Of a DNA stretch of 64,000 nt, positions 54,982 to 64,000 are shown piece by piece. Both the position numbers and the translations under genes were made by a program. Source of the DNA: Theristus sp. LFF4_11 (Eukaryota > Nematoda > Chromadorea > Monhysterida > Xyalidae); NCBI GenBank assembly GCA_030248135.1, contig JASANC010001287.1, positions 25,923 through 89,922 on the forward strand, given 5' to 3'. The first letter of the stretch is position 1. Each line of letters opens with the position of its first letter. The notes below the pieces were generated by a model. That model saw nothing but the letters and a program-made list of their open reading frames with translations, was not told where the DNA came from and did no database searches.

Positions 54982-57900
54982 CTACAGATAAACCTCGTCT
55001 CCCGCACCAACGCAGCTTTCGAACGTGAACAGCGTGCGCGTCAGGCTGCGCAACGATTGGTTGTATTTCCGTTGGAAAATCTCGTACAGTTCATCGTCCA
55101 TCAAGCAGAGCCGTGCGACACGCCAGAGAGCCGCATGTTTTTCAGTGTCGTTATTGGAACCGGAGTGCACCAGTTGCGGTATGATTTGAATTTGCTCGAA
55201 CGACACTTGTGTGGACTTTTCTTGGCACGTTTTCTGCTCGGCCTCTGTGCGTTTCGGTTTTGGATGACTTGTGCTGCTGTTATTGTTTGTCGAGCAGTCC
55301 ACTGTTGACGAGTGAAACGTTGAAATTGCGTACGGCACTTCATCATAATGCACGGTCGCTGTTGTGGTGGTGGTGTTGCTTTTGAACGTGTTGAATGCTG
55401 TAGAGTTCTTATTGAACGAATTTTTGCTAGCCGTCTCTGTGGTCTCGCCGCGATTTTGCTGCCAGTGTTTCGCCAGCTTACTGCCGCTGCCGCCGCTTGT
55501 TGCGCTGAAATGCTTGTTGTCTTTTGTTTTGAAGACGCGATTCTTTATCACATTCAAAGTTTTTTTATCGGAACAATGCGCTGCATTTTGTGTGCCACAG
55601 AGAAGAAAAAAGCTCTTTCAAATAAAGATCTTCAGAATCGGTTAAGTGTGGAGTCCGGAAATTTTTTGTTCAAGGTGGTACCCCTCAGAACCATGTGCGA
55701 TGTCGTGGTTGATTATGGAACAGCACTTAACCGATCGGAGTGTGCATGAAAAGAAGCAAACTTTCTTGCAGATCTAATCAATCAACCAACGAACCCCTTC
55801 TCGGATACAGGCGTCCACAAATCGTCCTTGTCACCGACGCCATTCATGATGTACTGCGGCAGGAAATAGTCACCGAGATCGGACAGAATGCACGACGGCG
55901 GACTGAGGATCTGTTGCGTCTCGGACTTCGACGGGCTCTTCAGCAGTTTCGACAGTTCCTCCGACGTTGCTTTGTCTGTTTTCACGACGTTTTCAGTGTC
56001 ACCATTAGTTTTGGGTTTTGACGTTGACGGTTTGTCATTACTGGCGTCGGTGTTGACATTTGTCAACGTTAATGGCGTCACGAGCGGTAGCCGGAGTTGC
56101 GCTTTGCGTTCGAGCACAGTTTGCGTGATTGGTGATATTGGTGGGATCGTCTCGTCTAGCGGCGGCGGTGTGGTGCGCACGTTTGGCGATTCCTGCAGAA
56201 ATGTTGTTGGAAAGTGTATTTGTTTTTTGCGAAAAAAATGAAATGTGAAAATTGATTGATCCCAATTTCGATTTTCCATGGTGGATGACTCACCACCGTC
56301 AGTGTAGTAATTTAACTCGCGCACTTTCTAACTTTGTGCCTTTGTACCTTTGAACCTTTGAAGCTTTGAACCATTGTACCTTTGTACCTTTGAACTTTTG
56401 AACCTTTGTACCTTTGTACCTTTGAAGGAACTTTGAACCTTTGTATCTTTGTACCTTTGAACCTTCGAACCTTTGAACCTTTGTATCTTTGTGCCCTTGA
56501 ACTTTCGAACCTTCAAACCTTCGAACCTTTGAACCTTTGTATTTTTGTACCTTTGTACCTTTGAACCTTTGTACCATTGTACCTTTGAACCTTTGAACCT
56601 TTGAACCTTTGTACCTTTGAACCTTTGAAGACTCTTTGAACCTTTGTATCTTTGTACCTTTGAACCTTCGAACCTTTGAACCTTTGTATCTTTCTACCTT
56701 TGAATCTTCGAACCTTTGAACCTTCGAACCTTTGAACCTTTGAACCTTTGAACCTTCGAACCTTTGTACCTTTGTATCTTTGTACCTTTGAACCTTCGAA
56801 CCTTTGAACCTTCGAACCTTTGAACCTTTGAACCGTCGAACCTTTGTACCTTTGTACATTTATACTTTGAACTCTTGAACCTTTGAAACTTTGAACCAAA
56901 TCTTTGACTCCCAAAAAATGAAACAAAATGCAATTAGACAAATTTTTATTTTCGGGACATCGTGCGGGACGGGACACGACGCGGAGAGCTCAGACATTGT
57001 TTTCAGCGTGGTCCTTCTCTTATGGAACGAGGGCACTACTGACTGACCGACGGCACGCACAGCCACAGCATCCATTCACTCGCGACACCAAGTTTCACGT
57101 CAATCTCGACCACCTCCAACTTTCAAAAAAAGTACCAATAGCGCACCATCTCCGGCGGCGGTGTCCAGTGCACCTCTTGCGGCGTCAGCGCCCTCGGCGG
57201 CGTGAAATATTGATTTCTCGCGTGCGGGTCTTGCAGGTTGTTCTGTTCGTCGAGGCTACTAACGGCGTCACTATCGACGAATGCGTCGCCGACCAGTCGC
57301 CCGGTCTGCGCCGATTGGTCGACGTGCGTGCTCGACACCTTTCGTCGTTTCTTGTCGGCGTCCTCGACCGCGAACAACGCGCACACTTCGACGATCTCGA
57401 GTTGCCGTGCGCGGGCGCGATCCGATTTCGGGATCGCTCGGATTCTCACGACGTCCCACTGGCGCACGTCGCGCGGGCCGATCTGGCCGTTTTGGAATTT
57501 CTATTTCCGTTTTGGAATTTCTATTTTCATTCTGATTTTAGTTTGATTTTGAATTTTAATTTTGATCTCGACTCCGATATACGATAAGACATTGCTATTC
57601 AATAGCACCGGTCACCATTTTAAAAATCCTTCCCCACTTTTATTTGCAAAAAGTTTAAAAAAATGCAACGTCAAAACCTGATTTTCCAGAATGAACACAT
57701 TGCCCGATGCCGTTCCGAGCGGAGTGATTACCTAAAAGTAAAGTTTCTATTCCAAATAAGAGAGGTTTAAAAAGAACAATGGTTTGTTTCAAAGAAACGA
57801 TGCAACTTTTTGCTACCGTTCAATAGGCCTCTAAAACGTTCTAAAACGACCAATTAACGTGTCGTCCTCAAACACAACGAATCGGTGTCACACAAGCGCT

Positions 57901-58748
57901 TAACAGCGGGGTAGTTTTACTTCAACAAAACGTTCAACAAATTTGTTGAGCTACATATATTAGTAGTACAATTTGAGTTTCTCAGTGCTCTGCTTTCAAT
58001 TTCTCTCCAAGCTTACCTCGACTCCAAGTTCGTCCGACGTCTTCTTACTGCCAGATTCCGCTTTGTACTCTGCGTTCACGTGATTATTCAATGGTTTTCT
58101 CTCGTGTTTGTCCTCGAGTTGCTTCTCAATGTTCGCATCGTCAGTCTGCGTGCGCAACGACGTCACCAGACCGCACGTGGTGACCAGCCACTTTGCCGGT
58201 GACACCAGCGTCGGTATGCTGCTGCCTGTGAAACTTGGAAAACGTGAAACGTTCACATCTGGCTCACTGATTGGTGTTGCGTCATGTTGGTACCGTCCAA
58301 TCAGCAATGTCAGAATTTCTATGTCAGAATGTCAGCAAGTTCTTTCTATAAAACATTGCTGGTTCCGCTGACATTGCAAGCACATGCTTAACTTTGAAAA
58401 CATGGAAAAGAACTTTTTGAATCGCGATTTCTAGATTTCCTTTTGCTGGGAAAGAACTCGCTATTTTCGGCTGGATTTGAAACATTTCAGGCGTTTTGAG
58501 CAATTCCTTCGACTGCATCGTGTTGGTTCATGGAATTCAACATCAGTAGATCAGATAAATTGAAAAAGCCTCTCACCGGTTTCCAAAAGGAACACCACCT
58601 TGTCGCCGCGTTTATAGCGATACGACAGGTGACAAAGTTTCGTGGACTCTGATTTTTGTCCGAACTTTAAACGGCCGAATTTCTCGTGCTCCAGAATTGC
58701 GCAGTCACTTTTCACCTCCACAACTTCGCCTTCCAGTATAATCGACAT
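54982..58748 (-). CDS. Protein with two OB-fold-like (S1/cold-shock-like) segments and disordered tail
   Basis: The start Met is at 58748. Exons 58577-58748, 58017-58225, 57678-57731, 57147-57500 and 55791-56192 (end inferred) join in phases 1, 0, 0 and 0. A last exon, 54982-55542, has no in-frame ATG at its head, so it probably belongs to the same gene through a donor near 55790. The total is then about 583 residues. Segment one is EGEVVEVKSDCAILEHEKFG with YKRGDKVVFLLE. Segment two is GNVFILENQKFQNGQIG with QWDVVRIRAI. Both read like five-strand OB folds. The middle is basic and Pro-rich; the tail is Ser/Thr/Asn-rich and ends in a helical LWRVARLCLMDDELYEIF. RNA or DNA binding is an inference from the OB-like pattern. 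If exon 5 runs on, it ends at a stop at 55782 and gives 399 residues. Confidence 0.65.
56335..56895. repeat. 8-bp minisatellite (ACCTTTGA/ACCTTTGT), about 70 copies
   Basis: About 560 bp of tandem octamers with frequent CTTCGA and GTATCTTTG variants. It lies in the intron between the 57147 and 56192 exons of the OB-fold-like gene. Because three units make 24 bp, the minus strand is open in all frames and reads as an eight-residue repeat (KVQRFKGS-like). This is an artefact of the repeat, not a protein. Confidence 0.9.
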
Positions 58749-58832
58749 TGTCTTCGGTGTTTTTACCCCACAATTTTTTAAAAATCTAAGTTATGAAAAA
58801 GGCACAACTGATTTTTTAGCGCAGTTTCGAAA

Positions 58833-59009
58833 TACAGTCCATCTGGAAAATATATATGCAACACGACCTAATGACCAACCAATCAGCGCCGAGAATTGCT
58901 CATAATTAGCCAATCAGCGCTGAGAATTGCTCATGATTAACCAATCAGCGCTGAGAATTGCCATAAACAACCAATCAGCTAGTTGCATATATTAGCCAGG
59001 TAGACTGTA
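58833..59009. mobile_element. MITE with TACAGTCCATCTGG termini
   Basis: TACAGTCCATCTGGAAAATA faces TATTAGCCAGGTAGACTGTA. Inside are four CCAATCAGC-containing units of about 32 bp (CCAATCAGCGCTGAGAATTG). TA flanks both ends. It sits about 85 bp upstream of the OB-fold-like gene start, so it could lie in its promoter. Confidence 0.85.
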
Positions 59010-62000
59010 ATCATAATTACAACTAACTGGTGGTTCTGCTTTGCCATAAGTTTCTTTGATTCACATTCAAACTTCAAATAATTAGTTAGCTGCGTGAAAA
59101 CGTGTGTTTAGGACTCAAAAACAGCGCATAGAAATTGAAATTATCAATGACCGTATTGTTAACAAACACAGGGACTACACGTACACACACATGATGCTTT
59201 ATGATGACGCAAAACAGGGAACGAAAAAGCTGAAACGAATTAGCTGTTTCTGCTGCTAAAATTCATCTGCAGAACGCACCACTAAATTAGGGCGCCCTCA
59301 AAATTCACATCCAATGGAAAGCCTTCCAGTGTGAGTTGTGGTGCGCTGCTCAATTTATTGTTCTGAGTACAATGTTTGACAGACAATCGTTGGTATAATA
59401 ACAAATTGGCCAGCAAAATTTTTGTGTTGTGCCACGCAGCTTACACATTAGCTGTACTGGAACTTTATCGTGGTAATCAGATGTCATTGTCGGTTGACTT
59501 TTCAAAATATGGTGTCAAACTGCAGGAACTTAAAAAAATATTTGTCAGACAAGTGCAATTTCAAACATGTGAGTCCCGTCCCGTGGGCTTTGCCGATGTT
59601 CTACTGTGCACAGATCATGTCGAGACCAATTACCGTAGATACATACAGTAACCACAAGGTGCGGTTTGATACCAGTGTATTCCGATTGTTTTTCGCTCGG
59701 CTTTTTTCATTAAAAACAAGCGTATGGTGAGTAATTTTGTGCTGTACGATGTTGGGTACATTGTGTAATTGAACGTGAAAACTTTGAATTGGAACACAAA
59801 AAAAAACAAATTCGAAGTTAAACATACTTTGCAAAACAAAGCCCCTTCCCCTTAGTAAGCATGCGTTTCACCGGTGGGGAAAGTTCATGGTTTATCGTTA
59901 TCCCGTATAAAACAAAAAAAACGTAGAGCTCGAAACGTCGTTTCAAGTTTTATCGAGCGAAAGCGCAAGGCAAACACACGCCCATGGAGCAGCAGTTCGA
60001 CTCCATTATCTGTCAAAGCGGTGCGTTGTCTGTCAGCGCTAGTTTATACGTACAGTATTTGGTCAAATATTTGGTCTCTTCTCCGTTTTTCATACACGCA
60101 GCACAGCAAGCCCAGAAACTTTTTTGAGCCCGAAACAAATGAACGGTAGAAAAAGCTTCAGTTGCTTTGACTTTTTTCTTTACCAAATGACGCATATATC
60201 CCAGTTTTATTCGTTTTCTGTTTTGTTTTTTCAGTCGACCTTTGGGAACAATCTGAGTTGGCAAGCAAAATAGTGGCTTGTTGGAACGCATTTCGATTTT
60301 TTTATTTTTCACACTTTTCAATTCTTCATTTCTGCAACCCAAAGTAGTTTAAGCGAGAAAAAAAGCATTTTTGCCAAAATACGGAAACATGCAATGATAT
60401 ATGGCAAAGGAAACTATGTACATGGCGCCAGAAATTTCAATAAAACTCATTTCATATCCAGCATACAGCACTAACAGTTGAAAGAATAGTTTGAATTTTT
60501 TCGCGCATTGGTTCGATCGCTTGTCACAAACATGCGACTCTACGTTGAGTTTGCACGCAAACGCATTTTAAATAGAAATAATTTTCTGAGCTTTGCACGT
60601 ACATGGCGTTTTAGAGGCCGCACGGATCGGCGTTGGTGTTGCATGTGTGATTTTTTGAAATTGTCTGGGTGACGAAATGAGCGTATATGTCACGTCAACG
60701 AAAGAATTCAAAACTAGCCACTTTTAACCGAGCCCTCCCCATATTCTTAATTCAGTTCAGAATACACCGCCCATTCCCATGTGTACTGTCGCATGAACCA
60801 TTTCAGAGTTTTAATCTAAATTGCATTTGAGTGAAAAGTATTCAAAGAAAAAGTATTTTCATGCCGTGCTGCTCCCGATGTTTTTGAGGATGAGTTTATT
60901 CGTTTCCGTATAATATTGCGCTTTTCTGTCATTAGCTTCGTCTCGGCTAAAAAGAATATCCGCTGTCTGTATAAAAACTGTGTAAGAAGATTTTCAGAAC
61001 GGAAATTTATTTCCTCTTGATTTCTGTCTGCGACCCTTTTCGAATCTGGTTTCTGGTTTCTAGCGTTATTTGCACCAGAGATAATGTGCATGTTTGCTAT
61101 ATTTTTTTGCGAAATCCAGAAAAAAACTGATTCTAATACTTTTAATAATAAAAAAATGAGTCGATCAAAAATTTTTCCGGATAGGGGTTGTTTTTCCTTC
61201 AATATAGCTTTACCCCATTTTAAATCCAGATTTCTTGAAACTTTTCGGTTGAAGAGGCACGGAAAAGAACAACTGACGGTTTGCAAAATCGCTGTATTGT
61301 TGTCTTTCTTGCAATATAGTGAGCTTTTTTCCAATCCGATAAAATTTTACAACCCAACCGACGCCTTGAATGTCATGTGTAGGATGGACAACATCTTCTT
61401 CTTTTTAGGTCTTGACACGATCTTACTGTAAACGTCTCTGTCAACCCTTTTTTCTGATTTTTCTTTTTTTTCATTCAGTTACATGTAACACAGAAACCCA
61501 ATTGCAATCGCGAAATCAATGATCACGTGAAATTGTGTCAAGACCAATTACGGAAACGAATACAGTAATACTTGTTTTACCATGGTTCAAAATGTGTTAC
61601 TTTTGAATACTAAAATGGGACCTGTTGTTGGTGACCGGGTACACGCACCGGCATCAAGTGCACATTTCGAAACTGTCGTAAACGAAAACGAGCACTAAAA
61701 CGGTGTTGTTTGTTATGATGACTTTATCAGTGTGAGAAGAGAGGGTACATTGTATTTAGCTGTACCACAGTTTTCCATTTTGTGCTTGTTGGAAAAATTT
61801 TATGACCAAGAAATTTTGAATTTTTCTGTTGAAGGTTGTCACGCTGATTTCAAAAATGTTTTGTTTCTTTTTTTACTTTTTTTTCAAAAATTACTCCAAA
61901 CCAAATTACCGTTTGGTCTTATAAACAAAAACCTGTTCCCAAACCGTGCTCGCAGTAATTTTCATTAAAAATTCTCTGTTTATCGTCGTCGCTGTTGCAC

Positions 62001-62774
62001 TTGACAATATCGTGTTGGAAAAACTTGTTCATTTGAAAAAGAATCCAACAGAAAAACTTGTTTATTTCAACTCTAATCAATCAACATCTGCTTTTCAAAA
62101 AGACAAAAAGTAATTCATCTTTGCTTTGAAATTGAGCGTTTGTTGATACAGAATAACAAAAATGAACACAGCAGGCTATCATACAGTTTGTGCTGCGTGT
62201 GTTGGATACCGCTTATTTGTTTGACTTTTTTGTTGTTGTTTTTCTTTCGTTTGATTATGTTGTTTACCACATTACTGTCGATTAGAAACAATTTTTGAGA
62301 ACACAAGCGAATTTTTGCACACAACCAACCAACGTCAACAGATTGATTTTCTATACAACAAACATGTTCAACAATTTTGTGCGTTTGTCTGATTTTATTG
62401 TTGCTCGAAATAACCAGATAGATTATTCTGTCCAATCCGACGCGCGGTGTGTGGATGGAACGTTTGTTTTTTTGTGTTACTGTGTCTAACTTGTGTACAG
62501 TTCAACCTTTATTTATTCTACTATTTTATGCGTCATTCAGTTTTTCAGTCTGCTATGTATGTTGAAAGATTGTTGTTTTTTAACCTTAACAAAAATAACA
62601 CCCACAAGCTATATAACCGGTGCACTGCACGAATTGCTTTTTTATTTTTTCAGTTTTTGTTGAGCGGTTTCAACCTAAAATAGTGTTCCACTTTAGCAAG
62701 TGGTAGTTGAACAAACATATTGCAACCTTGCTGATTAGTTGCAATTTGGAAGAATAACTTGTGAGCAGCATACC

Positions 62775-62915
62775 CGCGCGACGGTGTAAGGTACCGATGT
62801 GCGCAGCCCTCAAACGGTGTCGCCAAAATGCCGTCGCAATAAGTTTCTTGCGGGCTGCACATCGGTTTTGAGGGCTGCGCACATTGGTACCCCCAACCCC
62901 ACACCGTCGTATGGG
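62775..62915. repeat. Short inverted repeat / hairpin element
   Basis: GACGGTGTAAGGTACCGATG with TGTGCGCAGCCCTCAAA on the left faces TTTTGAGGGCTGCGCACATT with GGTACCCCCAACCCCACACC and GTCGT on the right. These are arms of about 40 bp around a 60-bp spacer. It is probably a small MITE; no clear target duplication. Confidence 0.6.
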
Positions 62916-63289
62916 TATCATGCGCAGCCAATGGGCGTTTGAGTGTAACTTTCTTCCAGTTTTTCAGAAACAAAAAAATAAAATATTCGAAAAAAATGTA
63001 ACGAACAACAAATTCTCAACACCAAAAAACACAAGAAAAAAATGTCCACAGTCGCTGGTCCAGTAAAACCGTCAGTTTCAGTCGGCTGCTTACACGAGCA
63101 GTCATTGGCTGTGTTTGCTCGATCTGACCAATCAGCGGCGTGCGCCGATGACAAGCTGTCGATTCGCTCAAACACTTTTGTTCGGTCAGTTTGTTTGAAA
63201 TTGAAACTGAAGAACTTTTGAAAATATTCTTTTGTTTCGGTTTGAAAAAAGTTACTCCTGTAAAAACTAAAGAACCAAAAAATAATGAA

Positions 63290-63440
63290 TACCGTAAAGT
63301 CTTGCATATAAGGTTCCTCCCACTTATAAGACCCCCCCACAAAAGTGGGCGGGATGTCACACGGCGGGACACCAAAAAATTCAAATTTTTGACTTGGTCA
63401 AAATCCCGACCTCACTTATAAGGTCGGACTCGCTTTTAAG
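63290..63440. repeat. Interspersed element copy shared with the EndoU last intron
   Basis: TACCGTAAAGTCTTGCATAT, CACTTATAAGACCCCCCC and CTTATAAGGTCGGACTCG match blocks of 34385-34625. CACTTATAAG/CTTATAAG-type strings recur inverted within it, as expected for a short inverted-repeat transposon. Confidence 0.5.
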
Positions 63441-63714
63441 GACCTTTTTGTTTTTCTTCATTTTTGGTTGGGGAAACCGCTTAAAACGTTGCTTCACTGC
63501 AGCAAAAGCTAAACGTGTCTAAATTAATGACTTTTCAGTCAAAAAAAGTATTGAAAACCGTGCAAAAACTTAATTTTAACTTTAAAGCGACGCCGTTGAA
63601 GACGATCGATCCAAGGGACGTCGTAGTCGTGTGAATTTCGTTGAAATCTATTGGAATAAATGAACAAAAAATATTTCAACGGCAAATAACAGTTGAAACA
63701 CGGTGAAACAGTCG

Positions 63715-63865
63715 GAAACAACGCGACAACGGTTTTTGGAGCGACGACGACGACGGATTTCGGAGCGACGACGACGGCGGTTTTGGCAACGACGACGATC
63801 ACGAGAACAAGCAGGATTGAACAGCCAAAAAAGGCTGTTGCTGTTTAGTCGTCGTCTACGGCGAT
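63715..63865. repeat. GACGAC-rich imperfect repeat
   Basis: Repeated GGAGCGACGACGACG and ACGACGACGATC blocks keep both strands open and give Val-rich and Arg-rich frames on the minus strand. The bias follows from the repeat, and no start-to-stop gene is convincing. Confidence 0.6.
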
Positions 63866-64000
63866 AGTGCATGAGCGGGGGATTGATAGAAATTGCAAAC
63901 AAAGCAAGGTGAGCTATTTTTTAGTTGTGGTTTGGTCAAGTGTTTGGTTTTGAATCCACACGATTGAAGTTGACTTTAATTGTGTTTATTTGTGAGCACT

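Larger units (their letters stand above)
59010..64000. other. Right-hand intergenic region, no gene seen
   Basis: About 5 kb, AT-rich, with only frames below about 175 codons and no recognisable proteins. The strings TCATGTCGAGACCAATTACC (59615), GGTCTTGACACGATCTTACT (61408) and TTGTGTCAAGACCAATTACG (61532) resemble GGGTCTCGACACGATCTTC of the 40.2-42.4 kb element. Decayed relatives of that element are therefore likely here. The right end has short hairpins and a GAC-rich repeat. Confidence 0.5.

Noticed and set aside
56299..56977. Minus-strand open frames of 154-186 codons with a Lys-Val-Gln-Arg repeat
   Set aside because: They are the translation of an 8-bp minisatellite that lacks stops in every frame; no start context or flanking exon supports a protein.
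59376..59651. 91-codon plus-strand frame
   Set aside because: It has no ATG at its head, no family match, and overlaps sequence related to the inner element of 40-42 kb.
63539..63902. Val-rich and Arg-rich minus-strand frames
   Set aside because: A GACGAC-type repeat generates them; the two frames overlap and neither has gene-like ends.
1..64000. CRISPR arrays, operons, bacterial promoters or phage genes
   Set aside because: All supported genes are spliced eukaryotic genes; the repeats are satellites or transposon ends without CRISPR-type spacing.

Overview
The window is from an intron-rich animal nuclear genome. Genes are split into many short exons by GT-AG introns, with one likely GC-AG intron. 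Exons are GC-rich, introns are AT-rich, and the spacers are full of inverted-repeat elements, tRNA-derived SINEs, MITEs and minisatellites. Nothing looks prokaryotic or viral. The gene set (UBR4, a secreted XendoU-type nuclease, and a protein combining AT-hook, FLYWCH and SWIM motifs) fits an invertebrate, possibly a nematode or another ecdysozoan, but I cannot fix the phylum from the sequence alone.

Layout. (1) 1973-28795, minus: the N-terminal part of a UBR4 (p600/poe) E3 ubiquitin ligase. It runs from its start codon through the UBR box (3998-4613) and leaves the window on the left. Its introns hold satellites, a 1-kb inverted-repeat element (20266-21297), SINEs and MITEs. (2) 28.8-34.1 kb: no gene. 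It holds a G/C-rich low-complexity patch and a 3-kb foldback element (30084-33143) whose arms are built from 172-176 bp tandem units. (3) 34122-36516, minus: a seven-exon secreted poly(U)-specific endoribonuclease of the XendoU/EndoU family. (4) 37.3-42.6 kb: nested inverted-repeat elements with a homopolymer G run of about 110 bases. (5) 42829-51308, plus: an 18-exon gene for a predicted 1251-residue protein with an AT-hook, a FLYWCH-type zinc finger, three copies of an uncharacterised module and a SWIM zinc finger. This is the most novel gene here. (6) 53103-53972, plus: a three-exon gene for a small secreted cysteine-rich protein. (7) 54982-58748, minus: a probable six-exon gene for a protein with two OB-fold-like (S1/cold-shock-like) segments and a long disordered tail. 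An intron of it is filled by an 8-bp minisatellite. (8) 59-64 kb: no gene seen, only repeats.

The genes are unrelated single loci. There is no operon-like clustering: the EndoU and FLYWCH/SWIM genes are divergent, and the cysteine-rich and OB-fold-like genes are convergent across a spacer with one SINE and one MITE. Exon boundaries were inferred by hand from splice consensus, reading-frame continuity and, for UBR4 and EndoU, recalled family motifs. Transcript data would be the decisive test.
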